From Fistulifera solaris (taxonomy: Eukaryota > Bacillariophyta > Bacillariophyceae > Naviculales > Stauroneidaceae): a DNA stretch of 64,000 nt. Shown here one piece after another: positions 44,912 to 57,557 of this stretch. Under the pieces are notes generated by a model that had not been told where the DNA came from, did not search any database, and saw only the letters and a list, made by a program, of their open reading frames with translations. The stretch's first letter is position 1. Each line of letters starts with the position of its first letter. The translations under genes were made by a program, and so were the position numbers. The stretch is from NCBI GenBank assembly GCA_030295235.1, contig AP026176.1, positions 372,001 to 436,000 of the forward strand, in the 5' to 3' direction.

Positions 44912-46251
44912 TGTTGGCAGGTTGGCGGTTTTTGTATTTATTTGATTAATGAAAGGATGTCGAAAGGCTTCGAAACTGGCTTTCACCGACTTTCGCAAAA
45001 TTCTGCGTTGGCTATTTTTGTGTGGAAGAAGTGCCAGTGCCGTCGGATGTTTGTCGTTCGCGCGCTTTTATTGGCAAAATCGCGATGAAAAAGTGCGACT
45101 TGTTTTCTCCGCAAACGCACAATGGAACAAAATGTAGGGAAGTCTTTTGTCTGTCGTCATAGCAAACGGTAGAAATTCGGACAGTGGAGCGAAGCGGCAG
45201 TGATCCGTGACCCGACGGACATATGGTCACTGACTAACAATCATAGACCAGCAAAATCCGGACAATAAGTCCGCGACAAAAAGTAGCCTACATTTCAGAT
45301 CGGATAATCGGAAAGAGAAATGTCACTATACATCTTTATGTAGGGGAATTGTAAAACGCGTGAACGCTCGGCGGAAATGAAGACAATTATCTTCGGACGG
45401 GGCATATACAGACATTGAACCTTGATATCCGTTGCTGATCTGGAAACCGAACCCGAGAACCGATGCGCTGGAGATCAGTACACAGCTGCGTGAGCAAACC
45501 AGTATCGGGCTAATGCATAACCGTTTTCCTGTTTTCCTTTGTACATTTCCCATAACACTGTGTAAATGTCGCCGCGTCGCCGCACCATAATCAAACGGAA
45601 CACTAGAAAAATACGGGTACGCGCGGAACACTCCGCACTCGACTTTGGGCCATTTGCCATTGGCACTTGCCACGGTTTCACGATCCGACTTGAGACTTGG
45701 GACTCACGACTTGCTTATCTCAGCGGTATCTGTCTATCGCTTATGATGTAGTCACCGACATTACATACGTAGTACTCTTTTTTCACGAATTATTGTTTCC
45801 TTTTGCGTGAAACAAATGAAACACAAAACACAACACACAACGGCATAAACTTAACGACAATGTCGACTTCTTCATAAACAACCCCTGATGAGGAGACAGA
45901 AAACAAGAACCAGCTGATTGTCGTACGTAGCTCGCTTTTGTCCAAATTTTCAGAGCAATGTTTGCATGTGTTGCATCGAAACTATGGGTTGCCAAAGAAT
46001 ACACGTGAACCTCAGCCAGCAATTCTTGGTCAGCTGAAAAAGGCGAACGTCCTTGCTAGGTGCACTCAATTTCAGGGACTTCGGCGGCGCCAGGTTTTAA
46101 TCATGCAAAAGTTTCATTTGTTTTTAAAAGACTCCATATATCAACATTGCGCTTTTTTCAATGTTCATTGAAATTTGGTTGTGCGGAAAACATCGCCCTA
46201 GCATGGATAGTGTGAATATATGAAAGCCTTTTGTCTGAGGTCCATTCTTAA
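44912..46251. other. Gene-poor interval of 1.3 kb
   Basis: No coding frame I can support, and no RNA gene recognised. It ends at the TTAA (46248-46251) that flanks the element starting at 46252. Confidence 0.4.
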
Positions 46252-47434
46252 CAGTAGGGATTTCGGGGTGGGACCGGGATTTTTAGGCCATTTTAATTCA
46301 GGGTCGACGGACAGACGAAAATTTTAGGCCAAAAACAAAACTGGGATCGACTGGGATATCCTGAAAAAACATGGATCCCTGTTTTCAACCGGGATATCCT
46401 ACTTTGCTCCTGGAAGGTGGGACGAACGTGTTCATTAACTATTCTATATGGAAAAATGTAGAAACGTCTGTCGCAGAAGGACTTCAACATAATCATTTTA
46501 TTTTTATTTTGTCGCTTGCATTGAAATTCATTGTTACTCTTCACAATCGAAACAAGAAAGCAAATATTAAGTTTTTAGCGAGACAAACGGTGCATAATTG
46601 ATAAAAGAGACAGAGGGGCTAGACGAAAAGAAGCGATCGGATTGGGAGAAAATTAATTATGCTGCGTGACTTTAAAACTTAAAAGCGGTTTCGCTCACTC
46701 GAGTGCAATTCGAGGAAAAATTGTGAGCATTTTACGGCCAACAGATTTCTTCAAGATATCATTTTCTTTAACAATGTTAGAGGACCAATTGAGGTGAGTT
46801 TGGAGGTCTCAGTGACAATATCGGAAGAGATTGATATTAATTACTCTCTTGGAATTCAGAATATGTTTGTACTCGCAGAATGACAGCAAACGAGACCGAT
46901 GTTTAAAGTGTTACCCCGTTTCTCCTAATTTATCAAGTTACTGAAAGATAAGAAAGGGTGAATTGGACGCGATACGCTAGACTTATGCCACAAGAAAATT
47001 CAATCATGCCGCGGTCGTACTTCCGTATGCAATGAGATATTGAAACTAAAAGATACAGACGCTGCAAATTATAAGCGCACCAATAGATCCCGAAGAGCTT
47101 AAATTTTATAGTAAAAGTAAGGAGTTTATTAATTGGATCATATTTGGTTGAGCAAATCTATTTATTCTATTTTGCTGCTTTTGTAGGTGAGTCACGGATG
47201 CGGTTCGATGTTTTCGGCTCCAAAATGGTTGACAAGAATGACGTTGGATGAAAAACTGGGTGCTTGTCGGAAGTCTCTCCGTAACATACAATACAGTTTA
47301 CGCTTATATAGTAATTGTTTCAACGGAAACATTTGTACTCTACTCAATTGTACAACATTTCGGGATAAATTCCGATACACGTTTTATGCTATGAGCTTAA
47401 ATGCCGTTTGTCACTAAGTAATTTTTTGTCATTA

Positions 47435-47565
47435 TAGAGAGAAATTTTCTCTCTATATAGAGAAAATTCTCTTAAAGGGAGAACATTTCTCTCTAAGGGA
47501 GAAATCGAGAGAGAATCTCTCTCTAAGAGAGAAATTTTCTCACTTCAGAGAGAAATTTTCATTAT
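47435..47565. repeat. Palindromic AGAGAG/CTCTCT array, copy 1
   Basis: Repeated short palindromes of the type TTTCTCTCTAAAGAGAGAAA, with variable centres (TATATA, TTAAAGG, AAGG). The last 80 bp, including gagaaatcgagagagaatctc and ttttctcacttcagagagaa, recur in the same order and orientation in copy 2 about 820 bp away. Strong hairpin potential. It lies inside the TTAA-flanked element. Confidence 0.8.
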
Positions 47566-48258
47566 GGAGTAAGACGATTTCTGTTTAGAGTTTTCCTCTG
47601 TTGAACGAATTTTATGTACTGTACAATGTGGGCGTCGGGCGTCGTTGCGTCGGTGCATTACTTTTCTGCTTGACAAGTATCGAAGAGGTTTCTTTTGCAA
47701 AGAGAAATTCATATCAACTCAAAACCTATTATCTAACGCTTTTGATTAATGGTAAGAATGAGAGACCAAAGGATTAAGAGGGAAATCTCTGAATGAACTG
47801 AGATGCGGCCGTGGCGTGCTGGAAACTCAACAAGCCCGGGAAAACGAAGCAGCCCCAGACCGCGGAAATTTGCCAGACTCTTCAGTCAGCATGGAAAAGA
47901 CAAACTGTGTCCAATGAGCCGCGGATCAAATATGTTTTCACAGTAAAAACAAAAGGGAAATTGAAAATGGAACGCACCAAACAGCACGACGCCGAGCCAA
48001 AATGGCACTCGGCTTGCACACGCCATTCGTCTTTCCAAAGCTAAGCCCCATTGTTCCTGTTGACGAGGTCAATTGATGACTAGCTATCGGGGGACAAATT
48101 ACATTTTAGTAATTAGAAATGCTTGTCTCGCTGCACCGTCTTTTGTTTTTGCGTTGGTTGTTTTGTGCGATAACGGTTGTTCGTTGTGTGTTGAGGTCTC
48201 TTCATCTTCGATTATTAACCTTAATTACACAAAGAAGTGAACGAAAGCATAGAAAAAA

Positions 48259-48411
48259 TATCTCTCTACAGAGAGAACTTTCTCTCTAAAGAGAGAAATA
48301 GGGAGAAATATCTCTTTAAGGGAGAAAATTTCTCTCTAAGAGAGAAATCGAGAGAAAATCTCTCTCTAAAGAGAGAAATTTTCTCACTTCAGAGAGAAAT
48401 TTTCTCTCTGG
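48259..48411. repeat. Palindromic AGAGAG/CTCTCT array, copy 2
   Basis: Same kind of array as at 47435-47565, in direct orientation, with one extra palindrome unit at its left side. The shared distinctive segments are gagaaatcgagagaaaatctc and ttctcacttcagagagaaatttt. Direct repeats of this length within one element could arise by internal duplication or be the ends of a nested element. Confidence 0.8.
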
Positions 48412-48672
48412 CAAAAAACACGTTACTTGTTTTGCGTTATGAGCGAACATACCGTTTCGGTTGCTTAAGATAATATTTAGTTGAAACCAAGTTTCGTTCA
48501 TACTCCGGAGTAGATATTTAGGAATTGATACGACATCGAAACCGTAGATAATCGGAACCGCTCGGAGTGAGTAATTTCCGTCAAGCTCCCTGGGACGAAA
48601 ACGTACGGCCTGACAGAAGCTTTTTTTAGGCCGTAAAATATCCCGGTCCGACCCCGGAATCCCTACTGTTAA

Positions 48673-50053
48673 AAATCAGCCTGAGATAAGTGGTGGTTTT
48701 GATGATCGCGACGACGTTGTCTAACAAGTGCTGGCAGGTCCAACAGCGATCGGCAAAATTTCAAGAAGTCGACTTATTCTAGCCATAAGATCTAAGTACG
48801 ATATGAAGAAAGATGCAAAGGTCAAACAATTAACCCAGAAAGTTGTTCATCGCTTGGTTACCACTCTCCACTTGAGCCGTGCCATCAAAGCACAGAAAAG
48901 AGCCTATAGTCGTCGGTGCCAGATTGATCCGTATATAAATTGTAGGCTAGTCAATTCTAGTTTGAGGTTTGAGCTTTGAGCATGAATTTCGGATTTCGGA
49001 AGGGGCTATTTCTCTAAGGGCTGGTTACACGCAGGGACGTCCTGTCGCGATAGGTTCGTAAAGGTACACTCAAGTCTACAGTAATCGAATCATCCAAAAA
49101 ACTCACCACGGTAAAATACCGCACAAATCAATGCTAAACATGATGAGGCGCCGATCGATTAAACAATGCTTTCTTGAAATTGTTTTTAATGTTATCATAT
49201 AATTAGAATTAAGCGGTTCCAATGGATGTTTTAATTTTATCAGAGTCGATTGGTTTGTGAAGAACGGTCATGATTCGATTTTACCCGTGCTTTTTCACCG
49301 TAGAAAATTGACGTGAAACCAGAAAACTCGATCGTAGTGGTGCCATTTTCTCTCATTTCAAGCCAGTTGCTTTCCTACTATAAGAGAATCATATATTTCA
49401 ATTTTGAGAGAAATGCGCTGCCTTTAGCACAAGTTATAGCAACATGAACGGCATTTCACCATGGTCGTCGTGCTTTTATCGCGGCGTAGGTCGATTGACC
49501 AAAACAAGTTTCGACTATAATATCGTAATGTACTAACGTAGAAATATGTACTATTTGAACGAGGGGACCTTCGAAAAAGTAACCAGCCCTTAGTGGAATC
49601 GCAAAAGCGCAGAAGGTATTAAGGACTTACGGATTACGGCTGTTGATTGGCTTACAAAAGTGTATCTATACGCCCAACGAGAATGATACTGTAGGGGGGA
49701 AGAACAAGAAAAGAACAAGTAGTTCACTTCAAGGGGATAGTCATTAAAGTACATTCTGTCCTTATTCAACGTCAAACTTACCGAATTTGAATCTTGGGAT
49801 CTAGTCGAGCTTCGGAATTCAATGATTAACTTTAGTAAATACTGTATACAAGGAATAAAAATGACTGCATTTCTTCGGAGGATCAACGACGCGCACACAT
49901 ATTTGCGAGATTACGCGGAGTTTTTGACAAAATTGCAGAGCCCGTAGCCACAAATTTCTTTCGCGTGTTCAATTGCTCATCATTCTCATTATATCAACGT
50001 CTTCTCGATAATAGAGGCTTCCAAACGTTCTCTGATCAATACTTTGTAGGAAG
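48673..50053. other. Gene-free interval containing the 574-bp MITE
   Basis: Apart from the MITE at 49017-49590 I see no gene or RNA; short ORFs near 48728 and 49590 have no recognisable features. Confidence 0.4.
49017..49590. mobile_element. 574-bp MITE with TA target duplication
   Basis: The ends are AGGGCTGGTTAC and GTAACCAGCCCT, a perfect 12-bp inverted repeat (15 bp, CTAAGGGCTGGTTAC, with the flanking bases). TA lies on both sides (49015-49016, 49591-49592), the duplication used by Tc1/mariner-type elements. The interior is AT-rich and has no coding capacity. Superfamily is uncertain because the inverted repeat is short. Confidence 0.55.
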
Positions 50054-50512
50054 ATGACAGCAGGAGAGAATATGTTTTTGGAAAGAATAGGGTGTCTCGC
50101 TCGAGGACAGGAACAGGCGAATTCCGAACGGGTTGATGAACGCCGGCATGCAGCGACAATAAGCCAACCACATGCACAGAAAGCAATTGACTGTGCCCGA
50201 TTGCTTCTGGGCTCATCGTTGGATAGACGGAAGGGGAAATCAAGTCTCATTGGGTCATGGATAAGCGTTTCGTCGTTATCGCAGGATTGCGATTCCGAAA
50301 TTTCCGACACCGAAGAAGACAACGATGAAACCAAAGAATCCTTGCTCCGCGACACACGATGGTCCTCCAATCCAAGCTTATCCAATGCACTTTTTCTGAA
50401 GGCATCGTTCAAATCGTTATCAAGCACTGTTACCAGCGATACACCTCTGACTTTGCCCACTCGAAAAAGGAGTCTCAGTGATTTGAAAAGTTTAACGATA
50501 AGTTCGATTTGA
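50054..50512 (+). CDS. Small disordered protein with RW / P-x-R-x-S motifs (copy D)
   Basis: 152 residues. A short helical N-terminus (FLERIGCLARGQEQ) and a Cys-containing segment (AIDCARLLLGSSL) precede an acidic tract (SEISDTEEDNDETKES), then RDTRWSSNPS and a tail with LPTRKRSLSDLKSL. The acidic tract, R-W pair and P-T-R/K-x-R-x-S motif are in the same order as in the genes at 28.7, 30.2 and 44.6 kb, but similarity outside these is weak. No enzyme motif. It converges with the ankyrin gene, ends 142 bp apart. Confidence 0.55.
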   Translation: MTAGENMFLERIGCLARGQEQANSERVDERRHAATISQPHAQKAIDCARLLLGSSLDRRKGKSSLIGSWISVSSLSQDCDSEISDTEEDNDETKESLLRDTRWSSNPSLSNALFLKASFKSLSSTVTSDTPLTLPTRKRSLSDLKSLTISSI

Positions 50513-50654
50513 CATGCTAGCTATTCGCTTACTAAAAGCTTATAGAACGTTTTGGTTCTATCTCATTTCGCTTCTAGAAGTAACGCAGCATAACACCTCG
50601 AGAAAAAACGTAATTGGTCGAAAATCGAATTAAATCTATTACTACTTAATCTCG

Positions 50655-51577
50655 TTACCGTGAGAACGGAAGTAAGTCCGGATTGTTTTTCAAAAATCGT
50701 GTCCACAAAGGATACGCGTCCCTCGGTACATATTCTAATGGCGTAAAGCCACGCTTGTCCATCGTGACCAACAACGAGGGCTCTTCCTGTAACAGCAATC
50801 GCACACAATCAAACTGCGGCTGACCCGTCCAACACGAATCGTGCAATGGATTGCGACCCGAATCACAACAAACGCGGATGGAAATCTTTGCTTCCTGAAC
50901 CAAACAGCGCAGAACATCGTAACTGCCCTTCGCGCTGCCGTGTGCACGACACTTTCTCCAAATTTATTGGAACATTGTAAATTTTGACCCTTTTCTTTCA
51001 AACGACGAATCGTGGCAACATCATTCTCTCGAATGGTCTTGGTTAGGTCAGCGGTGTATCCATCCACATTCCAGGGCATCCAATCCGGTTGCGATTCATA
51101 TGACTGTTTATTCATATTAATGCCCCGTTCTTTGTACATTTCTTGAAGCAATTGGAATGGAGAAGCCGATTGTTGTTCTTTCGGTACTGACGACGTGGTT
51201 TGAATCGCGTACACCATTTTCTTTCGTGCCGGTGCCAACAGATTCGCTTCCGATCGCTGTCGAGATACCACGGCTTGTGTGTTCGCCGGGTCGGTGGAAA
51301 TGGCGTGGGCCAATAGGGGCAAATTGTTGTGACTCGCGACATCGCGTAAACGCCCCATACGAGCTGGAGCGAGAGCGTACAATGCGGATGCCTCCTGAAG
51401 ACTCCTGTACGCTTGATAGATCGAGTCAGAGCTGCTTTCGCTGTTTTCACTGTTATCTTCACTGAAAGATCCATCGGTGGCGGTCGAAGAGACTGTATCA
51501 TTTTCGGTCTCATCTTCTCGCGCTCGCTTGTGAAAGCTCAAACCGGATTCTAACGTATCATTCATATTGTCGTTCAT
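50655..51577 (-). CDS. Ankyrin-repeat protein (one frameshift)
   Basis: 307 residues after one correction. A Ser/Asp/Glu-rich N-terminus (TATDGSFSEDNSENSESSSD), a helical middle (FQLLQEMYKERGINMNKQS), then ankyrin-like repeats: ENDVATIRRLKEKGQNLQCSNKFGESVVHTAARR, a CDSGRNPLHDSCWTGQ unit and KRGFTPLEYVPRDAYPLWTRFL. The frame breaks in the C3 run 50926-50928 (G3 on the coding strand); one added base gives AARRGSYDVLRCLVQEA, a normal ankyrin helix pair. Ankyrin proteins of this layout are numerous in diatoms; partner unknown. Confidence 0.75.
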
Positions 51578-52293
51578 CCTCAACGATGCTCACCCAATGA
51601 TTCATTCAAATATTTGTAATGCAAACTATTCGAATGTGATGGATGGCAGATGATTCTCGTTGTCGTGGAAAAGTGACGGAATTCAAAAGGCCACGTAATA
51701 AATCGCTCGGAGTTTCCCTTCGCGCCGGTCTTGCTATGCCAGTCACAAGGGTGGAGAAAGGCTGATGTCACAAGCGTTACCGAATGATGTGGTGAATGGC
51801 CACCTCAGAAGTACCGAATAAGAGGAAGAATTAAGCCTTTGCGCAAATCAGACGCCGTACAATAGAGATGGATACGCGAATTTCTCCGTCTTTCTTGAAC
51901 TCTCGTATCAGCAACGGTCATTATTGGACATTGAGACATTTTTGCGACTTTGTTGTACTATTTAGACAGAGTGTTTTCAAATGGCGCAAGGAACTCATTC
52001 TTTCATACGCAACTTAAGAAAGATATACAGTAAGCCTTATTATAAGACTTATTGACTTGATGAAAGAAAGGAAAAGAACAAGACTTTCTCGTTCTTTCAA
52101 GAAACTCTTTATCCCAGCGACCAACGTGTTCTTCTCGCCAACACAGAACACCGCGCCAAACTCGAACGACAACAACTTCTTCGGATTGCAAATGGTTGGA
52201 TCATAAATTGAACGCAAAGAAAGCCCATCGCATTACGAAGACTAGAAATAAGGTAGAAAATGTTAGAACTCTCCTTCTCATCATTTAGTGTCA
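51578..52293. other. Intergenic, no gene seen
   Basis: Upstream of the ankyrin gene; no supported gene, RNA or repeat. Confidence 0.35.
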
Positions 52294-52572
52294 ATGAAAA
52301 GCAACACCGAATGTCGTCCGCCAATGACTTGTCTTCCCTCTTGTCCATCGCTTCGTCGTCGTCGACATTCCGACGATTCCCTCGGCAAGAAAAAAATGAA
52401 GAGATCGGGTGAGCAACTGCGGGTGGGCGGTCTTCCTCGAACCCATTATAGTTACAAGTCGTTTCTGGCCGAAAATCAGAATGCGACGTTTGAACCAAAT
52501 GAGGTGCTGCCGGCTTATCCAGGAACATGCTCGAATGTGTTTCTTAAGAGAATGAGCCTCGACTTGCAATAA
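52294..52572 (+). CDS. Possible small protein, low confidence
   Basis: An ATG-started frame of 92 codons with a basic cluster (LRRRRHSDDSLGKKKMKRSGE) and a more ordinary C-terminal half (YSYKSFLAENQNATFEPNEVLPAYPG). I recognise no family and cannot exclude a chance ORF; the opposite strand is also open over part of it. It is listed because composition and codon use look protein-like. Confidence 0.3.
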   Translation: MKSNTECRPPMTCLPSCPSLRRRRHSDDSLGKKKMKRSGEQLRVGGLPRTHYSYKSFLAENQNATFEPNEVLPAYPGTCSNVFLKRMSLDLQ

Positions 52573-52865
52573 TATCCGTCCACGGGTTGCTCGCAACGCA
52601 CTTCACAGTTTTGAGCCGCTCCGGCTACCAACGATTGACTGTTTTTGTTACTTCATAGTTTAATCGAAGATTTAATTCATATTATCATCAATGACTACTG
52701 TTTCTTCGAAATTAATGTGCGTCGAGTTTCCAAGCCTTCTAGTCCCTATTTTGCAAAAGTACGTTGTAGATCTTACGAACATTAATAAATGAATCACGGA
52801 ATTCACAGTCGAACGATCGTCGTGATATACCATGAATTCATAAATATTTTTTTACGCTATCGGTC

Positions 52866-54145
<1,280 letters not shown>

Positions 54146-54937
54146 GATGATGCTTCTGCTTGGTTATTATTAGTATGCTTCGATCTTTATGGTGGTGCGA
54201 ATGCAAATGAACAATAAACCTCTATCGCAAACAAGATCGGCGATGTGGAGGAATAAAATGATGGGTCGTCGTCGTTTCGTGCGTACTTTTTCTCATGTCG
54301 TAGCGCGTCGAAAGTGCTGACGGAGGACCACGAGTGCGTACTAAAGTTGAGTATTATCAGGAAGCATACGTCATCAAAAGGACCAACAATTGGAAGCAAA
54401 CAAAGATACCATGCACGTCTGTCCGTCTGCTTTCGCCACGTCATTGAACGTCAGGATCTCGAAAGGTCAAGAAGGAAATCTTTAACCCTAACTATGCCGG
54501 TGAATAAAATGGTGAAAGACCTAATGACCGTACATTCAAGTTTACTTTACCCTACTCTACGAAACGGGCCCGATACGATACGACCTCCATGAAGATGACC
54601 CCTTTTCACTTTTACTCACTTTTTGACAGACGGACGAGCGCGGTCCTTCAACTTTATCGTCAATCGTCACCACTGCTTTAAAACAGAGATTTATGAGGCT
54701 GCCAACTGTCAACAGCCTACTTGACGCTCAACACTAGAGACTACAATTTCTCAATCAAGTTTTATTCGCGGCCACAGACATAACGAAATGTCATCATTCA
54801 TCCGTCATCACTAAAGGGTCGGCCTCAATCCTCTCTTGAACTTGCGTTTTTCGCTCGGCGTCGATCTTGCTCATTAATTTCGTTAGCCGTAACTAAGTAA
54901 TTGCATCCCGCTGTCAAACAAGTCTGCTCCGTCAAAC
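54146..54937. other. Upstream region of Cys-rich gene 1, related to that of gene 2
   Basis: Between 54545 and 54780 there are segments resembling 56690-56880 upstream of gene 2 (gggccc-atacgata, TCACTTTTTGAC, GTCCTTCAACTTTA, TTCGCGGCCACAGACATA), so the promoter was duplicated with the gene. No other gene seen. Confidence 0.55.
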
Positions 54938-55463
54938 ATGAAAGCTTTTTTCTTCTTTGATTGCATCCGCTTTCCTTTTCGGTAAGCTTAACACAACTCC
55001 GTATTCTACATTGGGTTTGATCTTTTACTCACGTGCCACCTCGTTGGTATATACAGGCCATGGGTTGGCGATCTTTCAAGAAAGCCAATTCCTTCCCCGT
55101 AGTCTTCTTCCATGCGGAAATCGAGGAGGTAGCGAGCCCGTGAAGAAATGTGACACCTACATTGGTCAGGGCGTATGCGCAAATGAGTTTGAGAGACAAT
55201 ACGACTATTGTTACGGAGCCATCAACGCGCACTCGTTGGAACAGTGTCAGCTCGAGGCGGCAAAGATGGGTGCTATCGGAATGGACTATTACGAAGATGC
55301 GAATGGTACAACACGCTGCCAGCCCCTTTTCGATAACCAAGTTACGAGTACCGAGGGATTTGCGTGTCCTGACGGTTTTCAACTCGAAAAGGTTTGGGAT
55401 GGAACTGGTCCGATTACGAAAGTAAGACCAAGTAGTATCCTCACGTGCTACTCTTGTGAGTAG
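54938..55463 (+). CDS. Secreted Cys-rich protein, tandem family copy 1 (one frameshift)
   Basis: Exons 54938-54981 and 55057-55463, 75-nt intron. Homology to copies 2 and 3 predicts a signal peptide ending IASAFLFG, but the assembled exon has one T too many (T3 at 54956-54958 or the T6 before it). Removing it gives 149 residues, the same as copy 2. The mature part has FLPRSLLPCGNRGG, then spaced cysteines: C-x-TYIGQGVC, YDYCYGA, LEQCQLEAAKMG, C-x-PLFDNQV, FACPDGF and a terminal CYSCE. No recognised family; secretion is likely. Confidence 0.7.
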
Positions 55464-57029
55464 AGAAAAGGTAGCATTCGCGATAATTTTAGTTCCGTTA
55501 GGAGTCAACAAAACAAAAAATTGTGAATGCATTGCGACATGAGAGCTTTCTTTCTTGTGTAGCCGAAACGTTTTGTTCGACACATTGTGAAAAGCGCGTT
55601 GCATTAGCGCTGGAAAAAAGAATTGTATAGTACGTCAATCATCGATGCCACTGCTTCAACATGTGAGTTCTTCCTGATTTGCGCGAACGACTATTGCCTC
55701 GTTTCATTTCTTCGCTCATTGCCCGTCCCAATCCGTAATGCGGCCTCTAACACTGTGAGATCGCCCAATCCCATCCTGTCGCTCGCCGTTGATCCTGCTA
55801 ATTTCTTCTTTCTTCTTTAGCCTTCTCTTTTCGCTAGTCCGGCATGAAAATTTGCGAGTAAGATTTGCCAAGTAATTCCTGTACCGCAATTTCTTTACTA
55901 CCATTGCAAATCATAGAGCACGTGATTTTTCGTGAGCAGGAGAGTCGAATCATTGATCCTGATCGAATCATTGTTTCACTTGCTGGATCGACGGAAGTCG
56001 TCAGTCGGTCCAGCAGCGCATCACCGATGTCGACAAGTTAGCACGCTTGTAGCCATCTATGTGGGTGCTGTCCTTGTATTCAAACTGATAAAAAGGCAAC
56101 CGCCATGGACTTTTATCACAACTTGTGGAGAAATGTCAACTGAATCCGTTATGTTCTTATCACACAAAACACAACGTTACAAACAATTCGCTGCTTTGTC
56201 AAATGCATTCATCGACTTGAAATTACAAGACGCGTTCCGGCCTTTTCATCGAACGATGGATCATTCGTAAGAATATGTCTCTGATGTTAGGGAGCGTCCG
56301 AAGAAGCTCGTGTTCATGAAAGACAAATATCGTTGTAATTGTAGTCGAATGGAGATCATGGTCGTCGCCTGTAAGCGATCGTTGACAAGTAATATGAATC
56401 TATTGCTTGATGATGCATTAATAATTAAAAGAAGAGGCAATGCAAGATTATCGTATGTTATTGTGTGTCAATGGCGGCCTTCCTCGCGAGATCTTTCTCA
56501 ACGCGTTCGTCGCTCGTCGCTCGTCGCATTGTTTAGGGAACGGTCGAAGGTTAGACACTAAGGATTTCGCGTCGGACCGGTATCCTTAGTAGCCGCAAAT
56601 CGTAAAACGGTCTTTACGTCCGAATCTAGCTAGAAAGTTGGGAGTTGGGATTTGGGATTGTTGGAAGAGCGAATAAACATAGGTCTTAGGTATTTTAGGC
56701 AAGGGGCCCTATACGATAACGACTGTCAGATGACAAATCTTTCTCACTTTTTGACTGCAAACGACAGTCCTTCAACTTTAATAACCACTAAAGTGTTTTA
56801 AGGTGCCAAGTGTTAGTTCTCAACAGACCAACTAGACATTTGGCTCTACTAATACAAAAAATTCATTCGCGGTCACGGACATAGCGACTTTTAAAATACA
56901 TTGTAGGTCCTCTTTCAGGTCATCGCTGATGGCCGGTCTCTCTCTTTGGAGTTCTACGTTTGGTCATCGTGAACTTGGCTCATAATTTTTCTGGGTAGCT
57001 TTTTCGTTTCGTCTCCACCCAAGTTCAAA
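55464..57029. other. Interval between Cys-rich copies 1 and 2
   Basis: No gene supported. Contains the duplicated promoter-like block (56690-56880) and a short hairpin at 56557-56590 (ACTAAGGAT ... ATCCTTAGT) whose loop, gtcggaccgg, resembles the TTAA element's end. Confidence 0.45.
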
Positions 57030-57557
57030 ATGAAAGTGTTCATCCTTTCTACATCTGCTTTGCTCTTTGGTAAGTTTGCAGTAACATCGGTCAACGATTT
57101 ATTTCCAAAGCTGTGTTACTCACGGCACGGAGTTGCGATATATACAGGCCATGCATCCGCCGTTTGGGAGACTAATCAACTTCTTCCGCGTAATTTGCTT
57201 CCATGTGGAAAACGAGGTGGAGGCGGTAATAAGTGCAGCAACCTGATCGGGGTTGGGAGATGCTTGGATGGCACTCAGGCGAAATCGCGCTACCCCAACT
57301 GCTATGCAAGTCGAACGATTACGCCCACATTGGAAGAATGCCAAGCAACGGCCGCCAAGTTGGGGGTTAGAGGAGTGGAATTCTTTGATGATGGAGATGG
57401 AACACAGTGCCACCTTATCTATGATAGCGCCGTATATACGGCACAAGACTTTGCCTGCCCGGAGAACTATTTTAAGGACAGCCGTTACATTGATGGTACT
57501 GGAACGGTAAAAGATGCCGATGCAGAAGTCAATTATGAATGCTATGCATGCCTATGA
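57030..57557 (+). CDS. Secreted Cys-rich protein, tandem family copy 2
   Basis: Exons 57030-57069 and 57148-57557, 78-nt intron right after the signal peptide (MKVFILSTSALLFG); 149 residues with no frame break. The mature protein carries LLPRNLLPCGKRGGG, CSNLIGVGRC, YPNCYAS, LEECQATAAKLGVRGVEFF, CHLIYDSAVYT, FACPENY, GTGTVKDA and a final CYACL. The cysteine pattern and the intron position and phase match copies 1 and 3. No enzyme motif seen; presumably extracellular. Confidence 0.8.
   Translation: MKVFILSTSALLFGKFAVTSVNDLFPKLCYSRHGVAIYTGHASAVWETNQLLPRNLLPCGKRGGGGNKCSNLIGVGRCLDGTQAKSRYPNCYASRTITPTLEECQATAAKLGVRGVEFFDDGDGTQCHLIYDSAVYTAQDFACPENYFKDSRYIDGTGTVKDADAEVNYECYACL

Larger units (their letters stand above)
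46252..48668. mobile_element. 2.4-kb non-autonomous DNA transposon with TTAA target duplication
   Basis: Terminal inverted repeats: the left end begins CAGTAGGGATTTCGGGGTG and the right end, reversed, CAGTAGGGATTCCGGGGTC. Similarity extends about 40 bp, through GGACCGGGAT and AGGCC. TTAA flanks both ends (46248-46251, 48669-48672), the target duplication typical of piggyBac-type elements, although the terminal bases (CAGTA) are not the usual piggyBac CCY. The interior has no ORF longer than about 80 codons and no transposase motif, so it depends on a source elsewhere. It contains two palindromic AGAGAG arrays, listed separately. Confidence 0.7.
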
